NCBI GenBank assembly: GCA_002257045.1
Contig: NCHD01000029.1
Location: forward strand, 1-34,615
DNA length: 34,615 bases
Origin: Hydrogenophilales bacterium 16-61-112
GTDB lineage: Bacteria; Pseudomonadota; Gammaproteobacteria; Burkholderiales; Thiobacillaceae
Direction: 5' to 3'
In this document: positions 9,059 through 17,326 of the stretch, piece by piece
Layout of the letters: every line of letters begins with the position of its first letter
Numbering within the stretch: the first letter of the stretch is position 1
Translations under genes and position numbers: made by a program
Notes under the pieces: generated by a model
The model's database searches: none
What the model was told of the DNA's origin: nothing
What the model saw: only the letters and a program-made list of their open reading frames with translations

Positions 9059-9777
9059 TCCTCGCCCTCGGGTTTTTGACGCGGCTGCCGCTGCCCGTCC
9101 TGCGCGATTTTCAGCCTGCCGAACTCGCACGCGCGCTGGTGTGGTTTCCGGCGGCGGGGCTGGCCGTGGGAGCGGCGGTGACGTTGGCTGCGGCCCTGGG
9201 CGCGCGGCTCGATCCGTGGCTCGGGGCGCTGGCCGGGGTGATCGTGTGGACCTGGATCACCGGCGGCCTGCATCTGGATGGGCTGGCCGATACGGTGGAC
9301 GCGCTCGGCGCCGCGCACCGCGACCCCGAGCGCTTTTTCGCGGTGCTCGCCGATCCGCATGTGGGCAGCTTTGGCGTCATTGCGCTGGTGTTGCAGCTAG
9401 TGGCCAAGCTGGTGCTGCTGCACTGGCTGCTGACGCTTGATCTGCCGTGGCTGGCGCTGGTGCTGATTCCGGCCTGGGCGCGCTGGGCCGCCGCCGGCTG
9501 GACGCTGTGGCTGCCGCCGCTGAAACCGGGCTTCGGCGAACGCTTTGCCTGGCGTGGAAACCGGGTGGGCTGGGTAGCGGGCGGGCTGGCGCTGGCCGCG
9601 CTCAGTCTCGCCGCGCCGCTTGTCTTCGCTGCGCTGATTCCGGCCATCCTGTGGGGTGTGTGGATGAAGTTCAAGCTTGGCGGACAAACGGGGGATATCC
9701 TGGGGGCGGGCATCGAGTGGTGCGAATCCGCTGCCTTGCTGCTGACGGGTATTTTTTTCGCAGTCATCATTCTGTAA
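9046..9777 (+). CDS. cobS: Adenosylcobinamide-GDP ribazoletransferase CobS
   Basis: Integral inner-membrane enzyme (243 residues) that joins AdoCbi-GDP with alpha-ribazole (phosphate), the last step of cobalamin assembly. Family marks are FLTRLPLP at the N-terminus, GGLHLDGLADTVDALGA near residues 72-86 with acidic residues for metal binding, DPHVGSFGVIALVLQL and GGQTGDILGAGIEWCE near the C-terminus. About six hydrophobic segments are visible. ATG at 9046 overlaps cobC by 13 nt. It is the last gene of the operon; no strong terminator is seen in the 44 nt before the next gene. Confidence 0.93.
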   Translation: MRGLILALGFLTRLPLPVLRDFQPAELARALVWFPAAGLAVGAAVTLAAALGARLDPWLGALAGVIVWTWITGGLHLDGLADTVDALGAAHRDPERFFAVLADPHVGSFGVIALVLQLVAKLVLLHWLLTLDLPWLALVLIPAWARWAAAGWTLWLPPLKPGFGERFAWRGNRVGWVAGGLALAALSLAAPLVFAALIPAILWGVWMKFKLGGQTGDILGAGIEWCESAALLLTGIFFAVIIL

Positions 9778-9821
9778 CTGTCACGTCATACAACGCAGGC
9801 TCATCTTGTTCGGAGTCTGCC

Positions 9822-11009
9822 GTGCGTATCCTGATGGTGTCCGACGTGTATTTCCCACGCGTCAATGGCGTGTCGACCTCAATCCAGACCTTGCGGCAGG
9901 CGCTGGCCCGGGCGGGTCACACGAGCGTGCTGGTCGTGCCGGACTACCCGGCCGCGCAGTTCGAGGCCGATATCGTGAGGGTGCCGGGCTGGCAGATTCC
10001 GCGCGACCCCGAAGACCGGCTGATGTATCCGCACGCGCTGGCCGCTGCGCTCGACACGCTCGACCCGGCCGACTTCGATATCGTGCATATCCACACGCCA
10101 TTTCTCGCGCACCGGGTTGGCGTGCGCTGGGCGCGCAAGCATGGGCTGCCGTGCGTCGAGACCTATCACACGCTGTTCGAGGAGTACTTCCACCACTACC
10201 TGCCGTTCTTGCCGAAGTCCTGGCTGGCGGCGGCGGCGCGGATGATTTCGCGCAAGGAGTGCGATGGCGTCACGGCGGTGATTGCGCCGTCGTCGGCGAT
10301 GAAAAGCGCGCTGATCGGCTATGGCGTATCGAGCCCGATCCACATCATTCCCACCGGCCTGCGGCTGGCCGACTTTGCCGCCTGCGACGGCGCGGCGTTT
10401 CGCGCCAGGCACGACATCGCGCCCGAGCGTCCGGTGATCGCCTGCGTGGGGCGGGTGGCGTTCGAGAAGAACCTGGATTTTTTGCTGCAGGTGACCGAGA
10501 CCACCCGCCGCAGCCTGCCCGATGTGCTGTTCGTCATCGCCGGCGAAGGCCCGGCGCGCGCCTCGCTGGAAAAAGCAGTGGTGAAGCGCGGGCTCGGCGA
10601 CAATGTGCGTTTCATCGGTTATCTGGAGCGCCGCACCGAACTGCCGGGCTGCTACTGCGCGGCGGACGTGTTCGTTTTCGCCTCCAAAACCGAAACCCAG
10701 GGCCTGGTGCTGCTGGAATCGATGGCGCTCGGCGTGCCGGTGGTGGGGCTGGCCGAAATGGGAACAAAAGATGTGCTGCAGGAAGGTGAGGGTTGCCGCA
10801 TTGCGCCGGACGATGTCGCAGGCTTTGCCCGCGTGTTGCTGCCCTTGTTGACTGACCGCACTGTCGCGCGGCAACTGGGCGAAGCTGGTAAACATTACGC
10901 TGCAGGCTGGAGCGAGGCGCAAATGGAAACGTCGATGCTTCAGCTTTATCAATCGCTGGCTGCAGCCGGAGAGGGGGGGCGGGACCTGTCCGTACGCGCT
11001 GCAGGGTGA
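9822..11009 (+). CDS. GT4-family glycosyltransferase
   Basis: Retaining GT-B glycosyltransferase (395 residues) that transfers a nucleotide-activated sugar to an unknown acceptor, probably a lipid. The N-terminal domain begins MRILMVSDVYFPRVNGVSTSIQTLRQAL, with TYHTLFEEYFHHYLPFLPKSW in the acceptor half. The C-terminal donor domain has CVGRVAFEKNLDFLLQVTE, FVIAGEGPAR and the E-x7-E motif ETQGLVLLE. The pattern is closest to GT4 enzymes acting on diacylglycerol or phosphatidylinositol-type lipids. GTG at 9822 is chosen because the protein begins exactly at the family start. It follows cobS by 44 nt on the same strand and may be read from the same transcript, but has no evident role in cobalamin synthesis. 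Confidence 0.8.
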   Translation: MRILMVSDVYFPRVNGVSTSIQTLRQALARAGHTSVLVVPDYPAAQFEADIVRVPGWQIPRDPEDRLMYPHALAAALDTLDPADFDIVHIHTPFLAHRVGVRWARKHGLPCVETYHTLFEEYFHHYLPFLPKSWLAAAARMISRKECDGVTAVIAPSSAMKSALIGYGVSSPIHIIPTGLRLADFAACDGAAFRARHDIAPERPVIACVGRVAFEKNLDFLLQVTETTRRSLPDVLFVIAGEGPARASLEKAVVKRGLGDNVRFIGYLERRTELPGCYCAADVFVFASKTETQGLVLLESMALGVPVVGLAEMGTKDVLQEGEGCRIAPDDVAGFARVLLPLLTDRTVARQLGEAGKHYAAGWSEAQMETSMLQLYQSLAAAGEGGRDLSVRAAG

Positions 11010-11040
11010 ATGCAGCCAACCCGCATTTGCGCAACCGGCG

Positions 11041-11066
11041 ATGCCCTGCTGGAGCAGGGTATTTTG
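11041..11066 (+). terminator. Small hairpin after the GT4 gene
   Basis: Arms ATGCCCTGC (11041-11049) and GCAGGGTAT (11054-11062) pair over 9 bp with one G-T pair around a TGGA loop, followed by a short T-rich tail. It fits a weak intrinsic terminator of the preceding transcript. No clear promoter for the next gene was found in the remaining leader up to 11221. Confidence 0.4.
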
Positions 11067-11221
11067 GCAGGGACTGGCATTCGGCTTTTATGGTGCTTGC
11101 AAAGTGCGCCTGGGGCGCTTTTACCGCCCGCAACGCGGCGCAGACGCTGCCTCTCTGGGGTCGGTTGAGGTTTCCCCGGCGGCTCTTACGCAACTTGACC
11201 CGGGTGAACGGCAATGCAAGC

Positions 11222-12166
11222 ATGCCTGCTGACCCTGCCCAGTCTGTCGCTGTCTTGAATCCTTTGCCACCGCCCTACACAGGCCGCTTCGCCCCGTCGC
11301 CCACCGGGCCATTACACCCCGGTTCGCTGGTGGCTGCGCTGGCGAGTTGGCTCGATGCGCGCGCGGCCGGCGGGCGCTGGCTGCTGCGGATGGAAGATCT
11401 CGATCGTCCGCGCTGCGTGGCGGGCGCTGCAGACACCATCCTGCGCCAGCTCGAAGCCTACGGGCTGCAGTGGGACGGTGCGGTGGTGTTCCAGTCGACG
11501 CGCGACGATGCCTACGCCGCTGCGCTCGATGCCTTGAAGGCGCACGGCAAGGCCTACCCCTGCGCCTGCACGCGCGCCCAGTTGGCGCAGGCCCCGCGCA
11601 ATCCCGAGGGTGAGCGCATTTATCCCGGCACCTGCCGCAATGGTCTGCTGCCAGGCGCGGTGGCGCGTGCCTGGCGGCTGCGGGTGTCGCCGGGAACGAT
11701 CGCTTTTCACGACCGCATCCACGGCGAACTCAGCCAGGATGTCGCCGATGAGGTCGGCGACTTCATCGTCAGGCGCGCCGACCAGCTGTTCGCCTATCAG
11801 CTCGCCGTGGTGGTAGACGACGCCTGGCAGGGCATCACCGATGTGGTGCGCGGCGCCGACCTGCTATGGAACACGCCGCGCCAGATGGTTCTGCAAACCC
11901 TGCTCGGCCTGCCGTCGCCGCGCTATGCCCACGTCCCGCTTGTCACCAACGCCGCCGGACAAAAACTGTCCAAGCAGACCCTGGCACCCGCGCTGCCGTT
12001 GACCGGCTGCAGCGCCGTGCTGGCGCAAGCGCTTGCCGCGCTTGGCCATCCGCCGCCGGCCTGGCTTGTGGGCGCCACCCCTGCCGAACTGCTCTCGTGG
12101 GCGGGCGCGCACTGGCAAATCGAATGCGTGCCTTTACAGTCCGCCATTGCCAAGCCCACGCCCTGA
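11222..12166 (+). CDS. gluQ: Glutamyl-Q tRNA(Asp) synthetase
   Basis: Class I synthetase paralogue (314 residues) that attaches glutamate to the queuosine base of tRNA-Asp. The N-terminal TGRFAPSPTGPLHPGSLVAALASWLDA holds the HIGH-type site at residues 32-35. The zinc knuckle YPCACTRAQL...YPGTCRNG and the KLSKQ motif follow. The C-terminal anticodon-binding domain of true GluRS is absent, as expected for GluQ. ATG at 11222 is preferred; the frame stays open back to 11006, but those 72 extra codons (AFMVLAKCAWGAFTARN...) look like untranslated leader and include the putative terminator. The 212 nt between the GT4 gene and this start contain no other gene. Confidence 0.92.
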   Translation: MPADPAQSVAVLNPLPPPYTGRFAPSPTGPLHPGSLVAALASWLDARAAGGRWLLRMEDLDRPRCVAGAADTILRQLEAYGLQWDGAVVFQSTRDDAYAAALDALKAHGKAYPCACTRAQLAQAPRNPEGERIYPGTCRNGLLPGAVARAWRLRVSPGTIAFHDRIHGELSQDVADEVGDFIVRRADQLFAYQLAVVVDDAWQGITDVVRGADLLWNTPRQMVLQTLLGLPSPRYAHVPLVTNAAGQKLSKQTLAPALPLTGCSAVLAQALAALGHPPPAWLVGATPAELLSWAGAHWQIECVPLQSAIAKPTP

Positions 12167-12208
12167 CCGGACAATCCGCTTCCTGTTTACTGCTTACCGC
12201 TTACCACC

Positions 12209-12763
12209 ATGCCCCAACTCCCTACCGCCGTCGAACAGGTCCTGCGCGTTCATGCAGGCTTCATCCATGCCGTGGTCAACGCCCTGCGCGACCGCAGCCA
12301 GCTGCCCGACCTGATGAAGCAGCTCGAAGCCGCCGAGCAGGCAGGCTGGCCGCGGCTGGTGGGTGCCGTGCGCCACGTCATCAACGGCCGCCGCGATCCC
12401 TCGATCAAGCTGGGGCTGGACGACGAAGACAGCATCCTGCTCGACGCCATTCTGCTTGGCATCGACAACCCGGCCAGCCTGCCGCCGTTGAATGCCCAGC
12501 CCGACGGCAGCAGCGCCGCGCCGGGCCTGGCCTCGCTGATCGACGCTTCGGCGCGCGGCGACGCGCAGGCCATGGCGGTGCTGGCTAACATGGCCGAGCA
12601 GATGGTACGGGCCGGCGGCGACATGGCCTTGTTGGGCGGCCGCATGCGGCGACTGGTCAACGGCGAGCGCGATACCGAACAGCTGATCGTCGGCATGGGC
12701 GGGTTGGGGCGCGAACTGGTGGTCAGCGTGCTCGATGAGCTGGCCAAGCTGCGGCCGCAGTAA
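12209..12763 (+). CDS. Unrecognised cytosolic protein (184 aa)
   Basis: Not recognised. The 184-residue product has no signal peptide or membrane segment and is rich in Ala, Leu, Asp and Arg, with mostly amphipathic helical character. Notable stretches are GWPRLVGAVRHVINGRRDPSIKLGLDDEDSILLDAILLGIDNPASLP and a C-terminal half with MAVLANMAEQMVRAGGDMALLGGRMRRLVNGERDTEQLIVGMGGLGRELVVSVLDEL. The internal repeat-like 'VINGRRD' and 'LVNGERD' each follow an Arg-rich helix. It lies 42 nt after gluQ on the same strand, with codon use like its neighbours and no overlapping better frame, so it is probably a real gene, possibly co-transcribed with gluQ. Confidence 0.75.
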   Translation: MPQLPTAVEQVLRVHAGFIHAVVNALRDRSQLPDLMKQLEAAEQAGWPRLVGAVRHVINGRRDPSIKLGLDDEDSILLDAILLGIDNPASLPPLNAQPDGSSAAPGLASLIDASARGDAQAMAVLANMAEQMVRAGGDMALLGGRMRRLVNGERDTEQLIVGMGGLGRELVVSVLDELAKLRPQ

Positions 12764-12795
12764 AACCGGGAGATTGGCTTTACGCAGCAAGGTTT

Positions 12796-12825
12796 TTGAC
12801 ACGCCGACCGGGCATCGGCTAAAAT
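12796..12825 (+). promoter_or_regulatory. Strong sigma70 promoter of tRNA-Met
   Basis: TTGACA at 12796-12801 and TAAAAT at 12820-12825 are separated by 18 nt, and a GC-rich discriminator follows, typical of stable-RNA promoters. The -10 box lies within an inverted repeat (CCGGGCAT 12808-12815 / ATGCCCGG 12824-12831, followed by CTTTT), so the same DNA could end upstream transcription. Confidence 0.8.
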
Positions 12826-12868
12826 GCCCGGCTTTTCGGCGCCCCGTGTTCGGGCGCAGGCGAAAAAA

Positions 12869-12945
12869 GGTGATGTAGCTCAGTCGGTTAGAGCATCGGA
12901 TTCATAATCCGGGGGTCGGTGGTTCAAGTCCACTCATCACCACCA
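12869..12945 (+). tRNA. tRNA-Met (anticodon CAT, elongator-type)
   Basis: A 77-nt cloverleaf with encoded CCA. Acceptor arms are GGTGATG and CATCACC, followed by discriminator A and CCA. The D-arm is GCTC-AGTCGGTTA-GAGC, the anticodon stem TCGGA/TCCGG holds loop TTCATAA, and the T-arm holds TTCAAGT. The fully paired first position makes it an elongator rather than an initiator tRNA. A tRNA-Ile2 with lysidine-modified CAT cannot be fully excluded by eye. Confidence 0.93.
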
Positions 12946-13008
12946 CATTTCCCACTGCTGCGTTGGCGGCAGTCTCTGCCCCCAGTCTATTCACTGTCCC
13001 GGCGCCCC

Positions 13009-14349
13009 ATGAAAAAAATCTACATCAAAACCTTCGGCTGCCAGATGAACGAGTACGACTCGGACAAGATGGCCGACGTGCTCAACCTGTCCGAAGGTCT
13101 GGTCAAAACCGATACGCCGGACGATGCCGACGTGATCCTGTTCAATACCTGCTCGGTGCGCGAAAAAGCACAGGAAAAGGTATTCCACGACCTCGGCCGG
13201 GTGCGCCATCTCAAGCTGGCCAATCCTGACCTGATCATCGGCGTCGGCGGCTGCGTCGCCTCGCAGGAAGGTGCGGCGATTGTTTCGCGCGCGCCGTTTG
13301 TCGACGTGGTATTCGGCCCGCAAACCCTGCACCGCCTGCCCGAGCTGATCGCAAAAAAACGCGCGACCGGCCGCGCCCAGGTCGACATCAGCTTTCCCGA
13401 AATCGAAAAGTTCGACCACCTGCCGCCGGCGCGCATCGAAGGCGCCTCGGCGTTCGTCTCGATCATGGAAGGCTGCTCCAAATACTGCACCTTCTGCGTC
13501 GTGCCTTATACGCGCGGCGAGGAAGTCTCGCGGCCGTTCGACGACGTCATCGCCGAGGTGGCCGATCTGGCCGAACGCGGCATCAAGGAAGTCACGCTGT
13601 TGGGACAGAACGTCAACGCCTATCAGGGCGCGCTGGACGAGGGCGGCACGGCTGACTTCGCCTATCTGCTTGAGATGGTGCACGAACTCCCTGGCATCGA
13701 GCGCATCCGCTACACCACCAGCCACCCGCGCGAAATGACGCAGCGGCTGATCGATACCTACGGCCGCCTGCCCAAGCTGGTGTCGCATCTGCACCTGCCG
13801 GTGCAGTCGGGTTCCGACCGCGTGCTGGCGGCGATGAAGCGCGGTTACACCGTACTGGAATTCAAGTCGATCATCCGCAAATTAAGGGAACAGCGTCCCG
13901 ATCTGTGCCTGTCGTCCGACTTCATCATCGGCTTTCCCGGCGAGACCGAGGCCGATTTCGAGGCAACCATGAAGCTGATCGTCGACCTCGATTTCGACGC
14001 CAGCTTTTCCTTTATCTACAGCAAGCGCCCCGGCACCCCGGCGTCGGATTACCCGGACGACGTCTCCCCCGAGCTGAAGTCGCAGCGGCTGACGAAACTG
14101 CAGGCGCAGGTCGAGTTGCAGGCGCAAAAAGTGAACCAGTCCATGGTCGGCACGGTGCAGCGCGTGCTGGTCGAAGGCCATGCGCGCAAGAATGCGGCCG
14201 AACTCGCCGGCCGCACCGACAATAACCGCATCGTCAACTTCGCCGGCCAGCCACGCCTGATCGGCCAGTTCGTCGACGTCACCATCACCCAGGCCCTGCC
14301 GCACAGTTTGCGCGGCGAAGTCGTCACCACCGAAAGCGGCGCCGCTTGA
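13009..14349 (+). CDS. miaB: tRNA-2-methylthio-N6-dimethylallyladenosine synthase
   Basis: Radical-SAM methylthiotransferase (446 residues) acting on i6A37 of tRNAs that read UNN codons. The N-terminal MTTase domain carries Cys11 ([15 protein letters not shown]), NTCSVREKA and GGCVASQEG, giving the three cysteines of the auxiliary cluster. The radical-SAM motif C-x3-C-x2-C is at Cys156, Cys160 and Cys163 ([12 protein letters not shown]). A TRAM domain ends the protein ([12 protein letters not shown]...[18 protein letters not shown]). ATG at 13009 begins with the family-typical [14 protein letters not shown]. It starts 63 nt after the tRNA and heads a four-gene operon with phoH, ybeY and corC. 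Confidence 0.96.
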   Translation: MKKIYIKTFGCQMNEYDSDKMADVLNLSEGLVKTDTPDDADVILFNTCSVREKAQEKVFHDLGRVRHLKLANPDLIIGVGGCVASQEGAAIVSRAPFVDVVFGPQTLHRLPELIAKKRATGRAQVDISFPEIEKFDHLPPARIEGASAFVSIMEGCSKYCTFCVVPYTRGEEVSRPFDDVIAEVADLAERGIKEVTLLGQNVNAYQGALDEGGTADFAYLLEMVHELPGIERIRYTTSHPREMTQRLIDTYGRLPKLVSHLHLPVQSGSDRVLAAMKRGYTVLEFKSIIRKLREQRPDLCLSSDFIIGFPGETEADFEATMKLIVDLDFDASFSFIYSKRPGTPASDYPDDVSPELKSQRLTKLQAQVELQAQKVNQSMVGTVQRVLVEGHARKNAAELAGRTDNNRIVNFAGQPRLIGQFVDVTITQALPHSLRGEVVTTESGAA

Positions 14350-15308
14350 AAACCGAGAGCGTTGAACTGCGGCTGGCACCGGAAGACAACCGGCGTCTGG
14401 CCAACCTGTGCGGGCCGATGGACGAAAACCTGCGTCAGGTGGAAGCGGCGTTCGACGTCACAATCAGTCGCCGTGGCGCGAGTTTTCGCTTCAGCGGCAA
14501 CACCGCGCAGGCCGAGAAAGCTGGCCAGGCAATCGAGCATTTCTACAACCGCGCGCATGACGAACTCTCGCTCGACGACATCCAGCTCGGCCTGGTTGAA
14601 CTGACGCGCGGCCGCGCCGATGAGGAAGGCCCCGCGCTGCGCACCCGCCGCGCCGACCTGCGCGCACGCACGCCGCGCCAGGGCGAATACATCGAGCAGA
14701 TCCGCAACCACGACATCACCTTCGGCATCGGCCCGGCCGGCACCGGCAAGACCTATCTGGCCGTGGCATGCGCGGTCGACGCGCTGGAGCGCGAACAGGT
14801 CAAGCGCATCGTGCTGACGCGCCCGGCGGTGGAAGCCGGCGAGCGGCTGGGTTTTTTGCCGGGCGACCTGACGCAAAAGGTCGATCCCTACCTGCGCCCG
14901 CTGTACGACGCGCTGTACGACCTGATGGGTTTCGACAAGGTGACGCGGCTGATCGAACGCCATGCCATCGAAGTCGCGCCGCTTGCCTTCATGCGCGGCC
15001 GCACGCTCAACCACGCCTTCATCATTCTCGACGAGGCGCAGAACACCACGCCCGAACAGATGCAGATGTTCCTCACCCGTATCGGCTTCGGCGCGCGCGC
15101 GGTGGTGACCGGCGACCCGACGCAGATCGACCTGCCCAAGCATGTGAAATCAGGGCTGAACGAAGCCGCTGAAATCCTCGCCGATGTGCGCGGGCTGGCC
15201 TTCACCCGCTTCCTGTCTGAAGACGTGGTACGCCATCCTCTGGTCGGCCGCATCGTCGACGCCTACGCCGCGCGCCGCGCGCAGACGGACGCGCGTGGCA
15301 AGTCCTGA
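14346..15308 (+). CDS. ybeZ: PhoH-family ATPase (PhoL/YbeZ type)
   Basis: Cytosolic P-loop ATPase of the PhoH family (320 residues). The N-terminal KH-like part ([28 protein letters not shown]) is followed by the ATPase core with Walker A GPAGTGKT at about residues 129-136, then [32 protein letters not shown] and Walker [22 protein letters not shown]. The TTG start at 14346 overlaps the miaB stop in TTGA, and the end overlaps ybeY by 14 nt. Position between miaB and ybeY marks it as the YbeZ/PhoL paralogue linked to RNA metabolism with YbeY; that role is family knowledge. Confidence 0.93.
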   Translation: MKTESVELRLAPEDNRRLANLCGPMDENLRQVEAAFDVTISRRGASFRFSGNTAQAEKAGQAIEHFYNRAHDELSLDDIQLGLVELTRGRADEEGPALRTRRADLRARTPRQGEYIEQIRNHDITFGIGPAGTGKTYLAVACAVDALEREQVKRIVLTRPAVEAGERLGFLPGDLTQKVDPYLRPLYDALYDLMGFDKVTRLIERHAIEVAPLAFMRGRTLNHAFIILDEAQNTTPEQMQMFLTRIGFGARAVVTGDPTQIDLPKHVKSGLNEAAEILADVRGLAFTRFLSEDVVRHPLVGRIVDAYAARRAQTDARGKS

Positions 15309-15756
15309 ATTCAGCCTGTCGGTGCAGTTTGCGAGCGGGGCGAGAGATTTGCCGAGCCGCGCGCAGGTGCGGCGCTGGGTGGCCGCCGCGCTGGAACAGC
15401 CGGCCCAGGTCACCGTGCGCATTGTCGATGCCGACGAAGCCCAAGCGCTCAATCAGGATTACCGCGACAAGCCCTATGTGCCCAACGTGCTGACCTTCGA
15501 ATACGGCGAAATCGGCCAGGATGAATCCGGTTTCAGCGTGCTCGGCGGCGATGTCGTGATCTGCGCGCCGGTCGTCGAGCGCGAGGCACGCGAACAGGGC
15601 AAACCCTTATCCAGTCATTACGCCCACATGGTGATCCACGGCGTGTTGCACCTGCAGGGATACGACCATATCGAGCCTGCAGAGGCCGACAATATGGAGT
15701 CACGCGAAGCCGCTATACTGAAGCGCTTTCATCTCCCCAACCCTTATCTTTCCTGA
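15295..15756 (+). CDS. ybeY: Endoribonuclease YbeY (16S rRNA maturation)
   Basis: Single-strand-specific metallo-endoribonuclease (153 residues) involved in 16S rRNA 3'-end maturation and ribosome quality control. The UPF0054 signature HGVLHLQGYDH gives zinc ligands His115, His119 and His125. RDKPYVPNVLTFEYGE and LGGDVVICAPVVEREA are conserved upstream. GTG at 15295 within the end of the PhoH gene is chosen because the N-terminus ([18 protein letters not shown]) then matches family length; no closer ATG exists. corC follows 8 nt later. Confidence 0.93.
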   Translation: MASPEFSLSVQFASGARDLPSRAQVRRWVAAALEQPAQVTVRIVDADEAQALNQDYRDKPYVPNVLTFEYGEIGQDESGFSVLGGDVVICAPVVEREAREQGKPLSSHYAHMVIHGVLHLQGYDHIEPAEADNMESREAAILKRFHLPNPYLS

Positions 15757-15764
15757 CGCAAAAA

Positions 15765-16619
15765 ATGGAGTCCGACAGTAGTCACAAGCCGAGCTTGCTC
15801 GAGCGCATTTCCCACTGGCTGATGCGCGAACCCGAAGACCGTGAGCAGTTGATCGAACTGCTGCATGGCGCCTATGAAAACAGCCTGATGGACGCCGACG
15901 CGCTGGCAATGATCGAAGGCGTGCTGCAAGTGTCCGAAATGCGCGTCGGTGAAATCATGATTCCGCGCGGCCAGATGGATGTCATCGACATCAACGATGC
16001 GCCCGAAACCTTCATCCCGCACGTCATCGAAACCGCGCACTCGCGTTTTCCCGTCATCGACAAGGATCGCGACGACATCATCGGCATTTTGCTGGCGAAA
16101 GACCTGCTGCGGCATTACGCCGAAGACGATTCCGATATTCGCGGCATGTTGCGCCCGGCCGTGTTCATCCCTGAGTCCAAGCGGCTGAACGTGCTGCTGA
16201 AAGAGTTCCGCTCCAACCGCAACCACATTGCCATCGTCGTCAATGAATACGGCGGCGTTGCCGGCATCGTCACCATCGAGGACGTGCTGGAACAGATCGT
16301 CGGCGACATCGAGGACGAATACGACTTCGACGAAACCGAAGACAACATCATCCGCGAGTTGGACGGCGTGTTCCGCGTCAAGGCCTCCACCGAAATCGCC
16401 GACTTCAACCAGACCCTCGGCGCGCAGTTTTCCGACGAGGAGTTCGACACCATCGGCGGCCTGGTCGTGTCGCGCTTCGGCCATCTGCCCAAGCGCGGCG
16501 AATCGGTCAAGTTCGCGGGGTTCATCTTCAGCGTGCTGCGTGCCGACAGTCGCCGGCTGTACGCCGTGCGGGTGACGCGCCTGCCGCAGGAAGAGGACGC
16601 GCAGCTGCCGCTGGTTTAG
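15765..16619 (+). CDS. corC: CorC-type CBS-domain protein (Mg2+/Co2+ efflux accessory)
   Basis: Soluble CorC/YbeX-type protein (284 residues) lacking the DUF21 membrane domain. After an N-terminal helix (SLLERISHWLMREPEDREQLIELLHGAYENSLMDADALAMIEGVLQ) come RVGEIMIPRGQMDVID and two CBS domains (about residues 65-125 and 130-190, with VVNEYGGVAGIVTIEDVLEQIVGDIEDEYD). The C-terminal transporter-associated domain contains DEEFDTIGGLVVSRFGHLPKRGE. ATG at 15765 follows ybeY by 8 nt. In many proteobacteria lnt comes next; here a strong terminator closes the operon instead. Confidence 0.92.
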   Translation: MESDSSHKPSLLERISHWLMREPEDREQLIELLHGAYENSLMDADALAMIEGVLQVSEMRVGEIMIPRGQMDVIDINDAPETFIPHVIETAHSRFPVIDKDRDDIIGILLAKDLLRHYAEDDSDIRGMLRPAVFIPESKRLNVLLKEFRSNRNHIAIVVNEYGGVAGIVTIEDVLEQIVGDIEDEYDFDETEDNIIRELDGVFRVKASTEIADFNQTLGAQFSDEEFDTIGGLVVSRFGHLPKRGESVKFAGFIFSVLRADSRRLYAVRVTRLPQEEDAQLPLV

Positions 16620-16641
16620 GCTTGAATATGCGGGTGCCCAG

Positions 16642-16674
16642 AGCGGCTCGCGAAAGTGGAGCCGCTTTTTTTTT
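16642..16674 (+). terminator. Rho-independent terminator of the miaB-corC operon
   Basis: AGCGGCTC (16642-16649) pairs perfectly with GAGCCGCT (16659-16666) around a 9-nt loop and is followed directly by a run of T to 16674. It lies 22 nt after the corC stop. Confidence 0.93.
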
Positions 16675-16799
16675 GCGCTAAATGGCGCCACGACGCGGGG
16701 CCCCGGACGGGCGGTAGCTGAAAGCCTGGAGCCGTCAGGCCAGCTTCGAAAAAATCGGGATAAACTTGCCTGCCCTGTAAATTTTTATGGTTGAGCGAT

Positions 16800-17225
16800 A
16801 TGGCCGAATGCTGTTCTTCTTCCAGCGCAAAGACAGTGCACCCGAACAAGCACCGGTGTCCAGCCAATGGCATGGAGTACTCCACCGTCTCGGCCAGAAC
16901 GATCGTCCATCACATCCAGCATTCATGGCAGTGGGACGGCAAAGATCAGCGGTACTTTTTCTGCGAGGATCCAGCCTGCGACGTGGTCTACTTTGGCGAA
17001 GACGACTCCGTTATCTTGAAGTCGCAACTACGCACGGCTGTGGGCGCGAAAGAGGCATCCGACCATGCGATGCTCTGTTATTGCTTCGGCGTGACTAAAG
17101 CCGATGTCAGAAACGATTCGGGCATCAGGGCGTTTGTGTTGCGGCAGACAAGACTGGGGCTTTGTTCGTGCGACACCCGTAATCCATCCGGGCGTTGCTG
17201 CCTAAAGGATTTTCCGCAAAAATGA
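16800..17225 (+). CDS. Putative Fe-S/zinc-binding metallochaperone (CopZ N-terminal-like)
   Basis: A 141-residue Cys-rich soluble protein. Core features are YFFCEDPACDVVYFGEDDSVILKSQLRTAVGAKE, MLCYCFGVTKADV and the C-terminal CSCDTRNPSGRCCLKDF. This arrangement matches the N-terminal domain of Archaeoglobus fulgidus CopZ, which binds a [2Fe-2S] cluster and a zinc ion; the copper-binding HMA domain is absent. An N-terminal ECCSSSS adds two cysteines. The start is ATG at 16800; TTG at 16791 would add three residues. It stands alone between the corC terminator and a convergent gene, with no copper or mercury resistance gene nearby. Base composition is slightly lower in GC than its neighbours, so acquisition by transfer is possible. 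Copper or redox function is inferred. Confidence 0.78.
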   Translation: MAECCSSSSAKTVHPNKHRCPANGMEYSTVSARTIVHHIQHSWQWDGKDQRYFFCEDPACDVVYFGEDDSVILKSQLRTAVGAKEASDHAMLCYCFGVTKADVRNDSGIRAFVLRQTRLGLCSCDTRNPSGRCCLKDFPQK

Positions 17226-17326
17226 GCGTCTGGGTGACCGCAGCGGGTCGGGCACAGCCGCCGTCTCAAGACCCAAACCCGTATCCGGGAATGCGGGCCG
17301 GGCAGGAGCCTGCTTTGTTGTTTGCC

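Noticed and set aside
11006-11221. 72-residue N-terminal extension of GluQ
   Set aside because: It has no similarity to synthetase sequence, spans a terminator-like hairpin and begins inside the GT4 stop region; GluQ proteins start close to the GRFAPSPTG motif.
12950-12969. Hairpin CTGCTGC/GCGGCAG just after the tRNA as a terminator
   Set aside because: The stem is short with a G-T pair and no T-run follows; the tRNA transcript may well continue into miaB.
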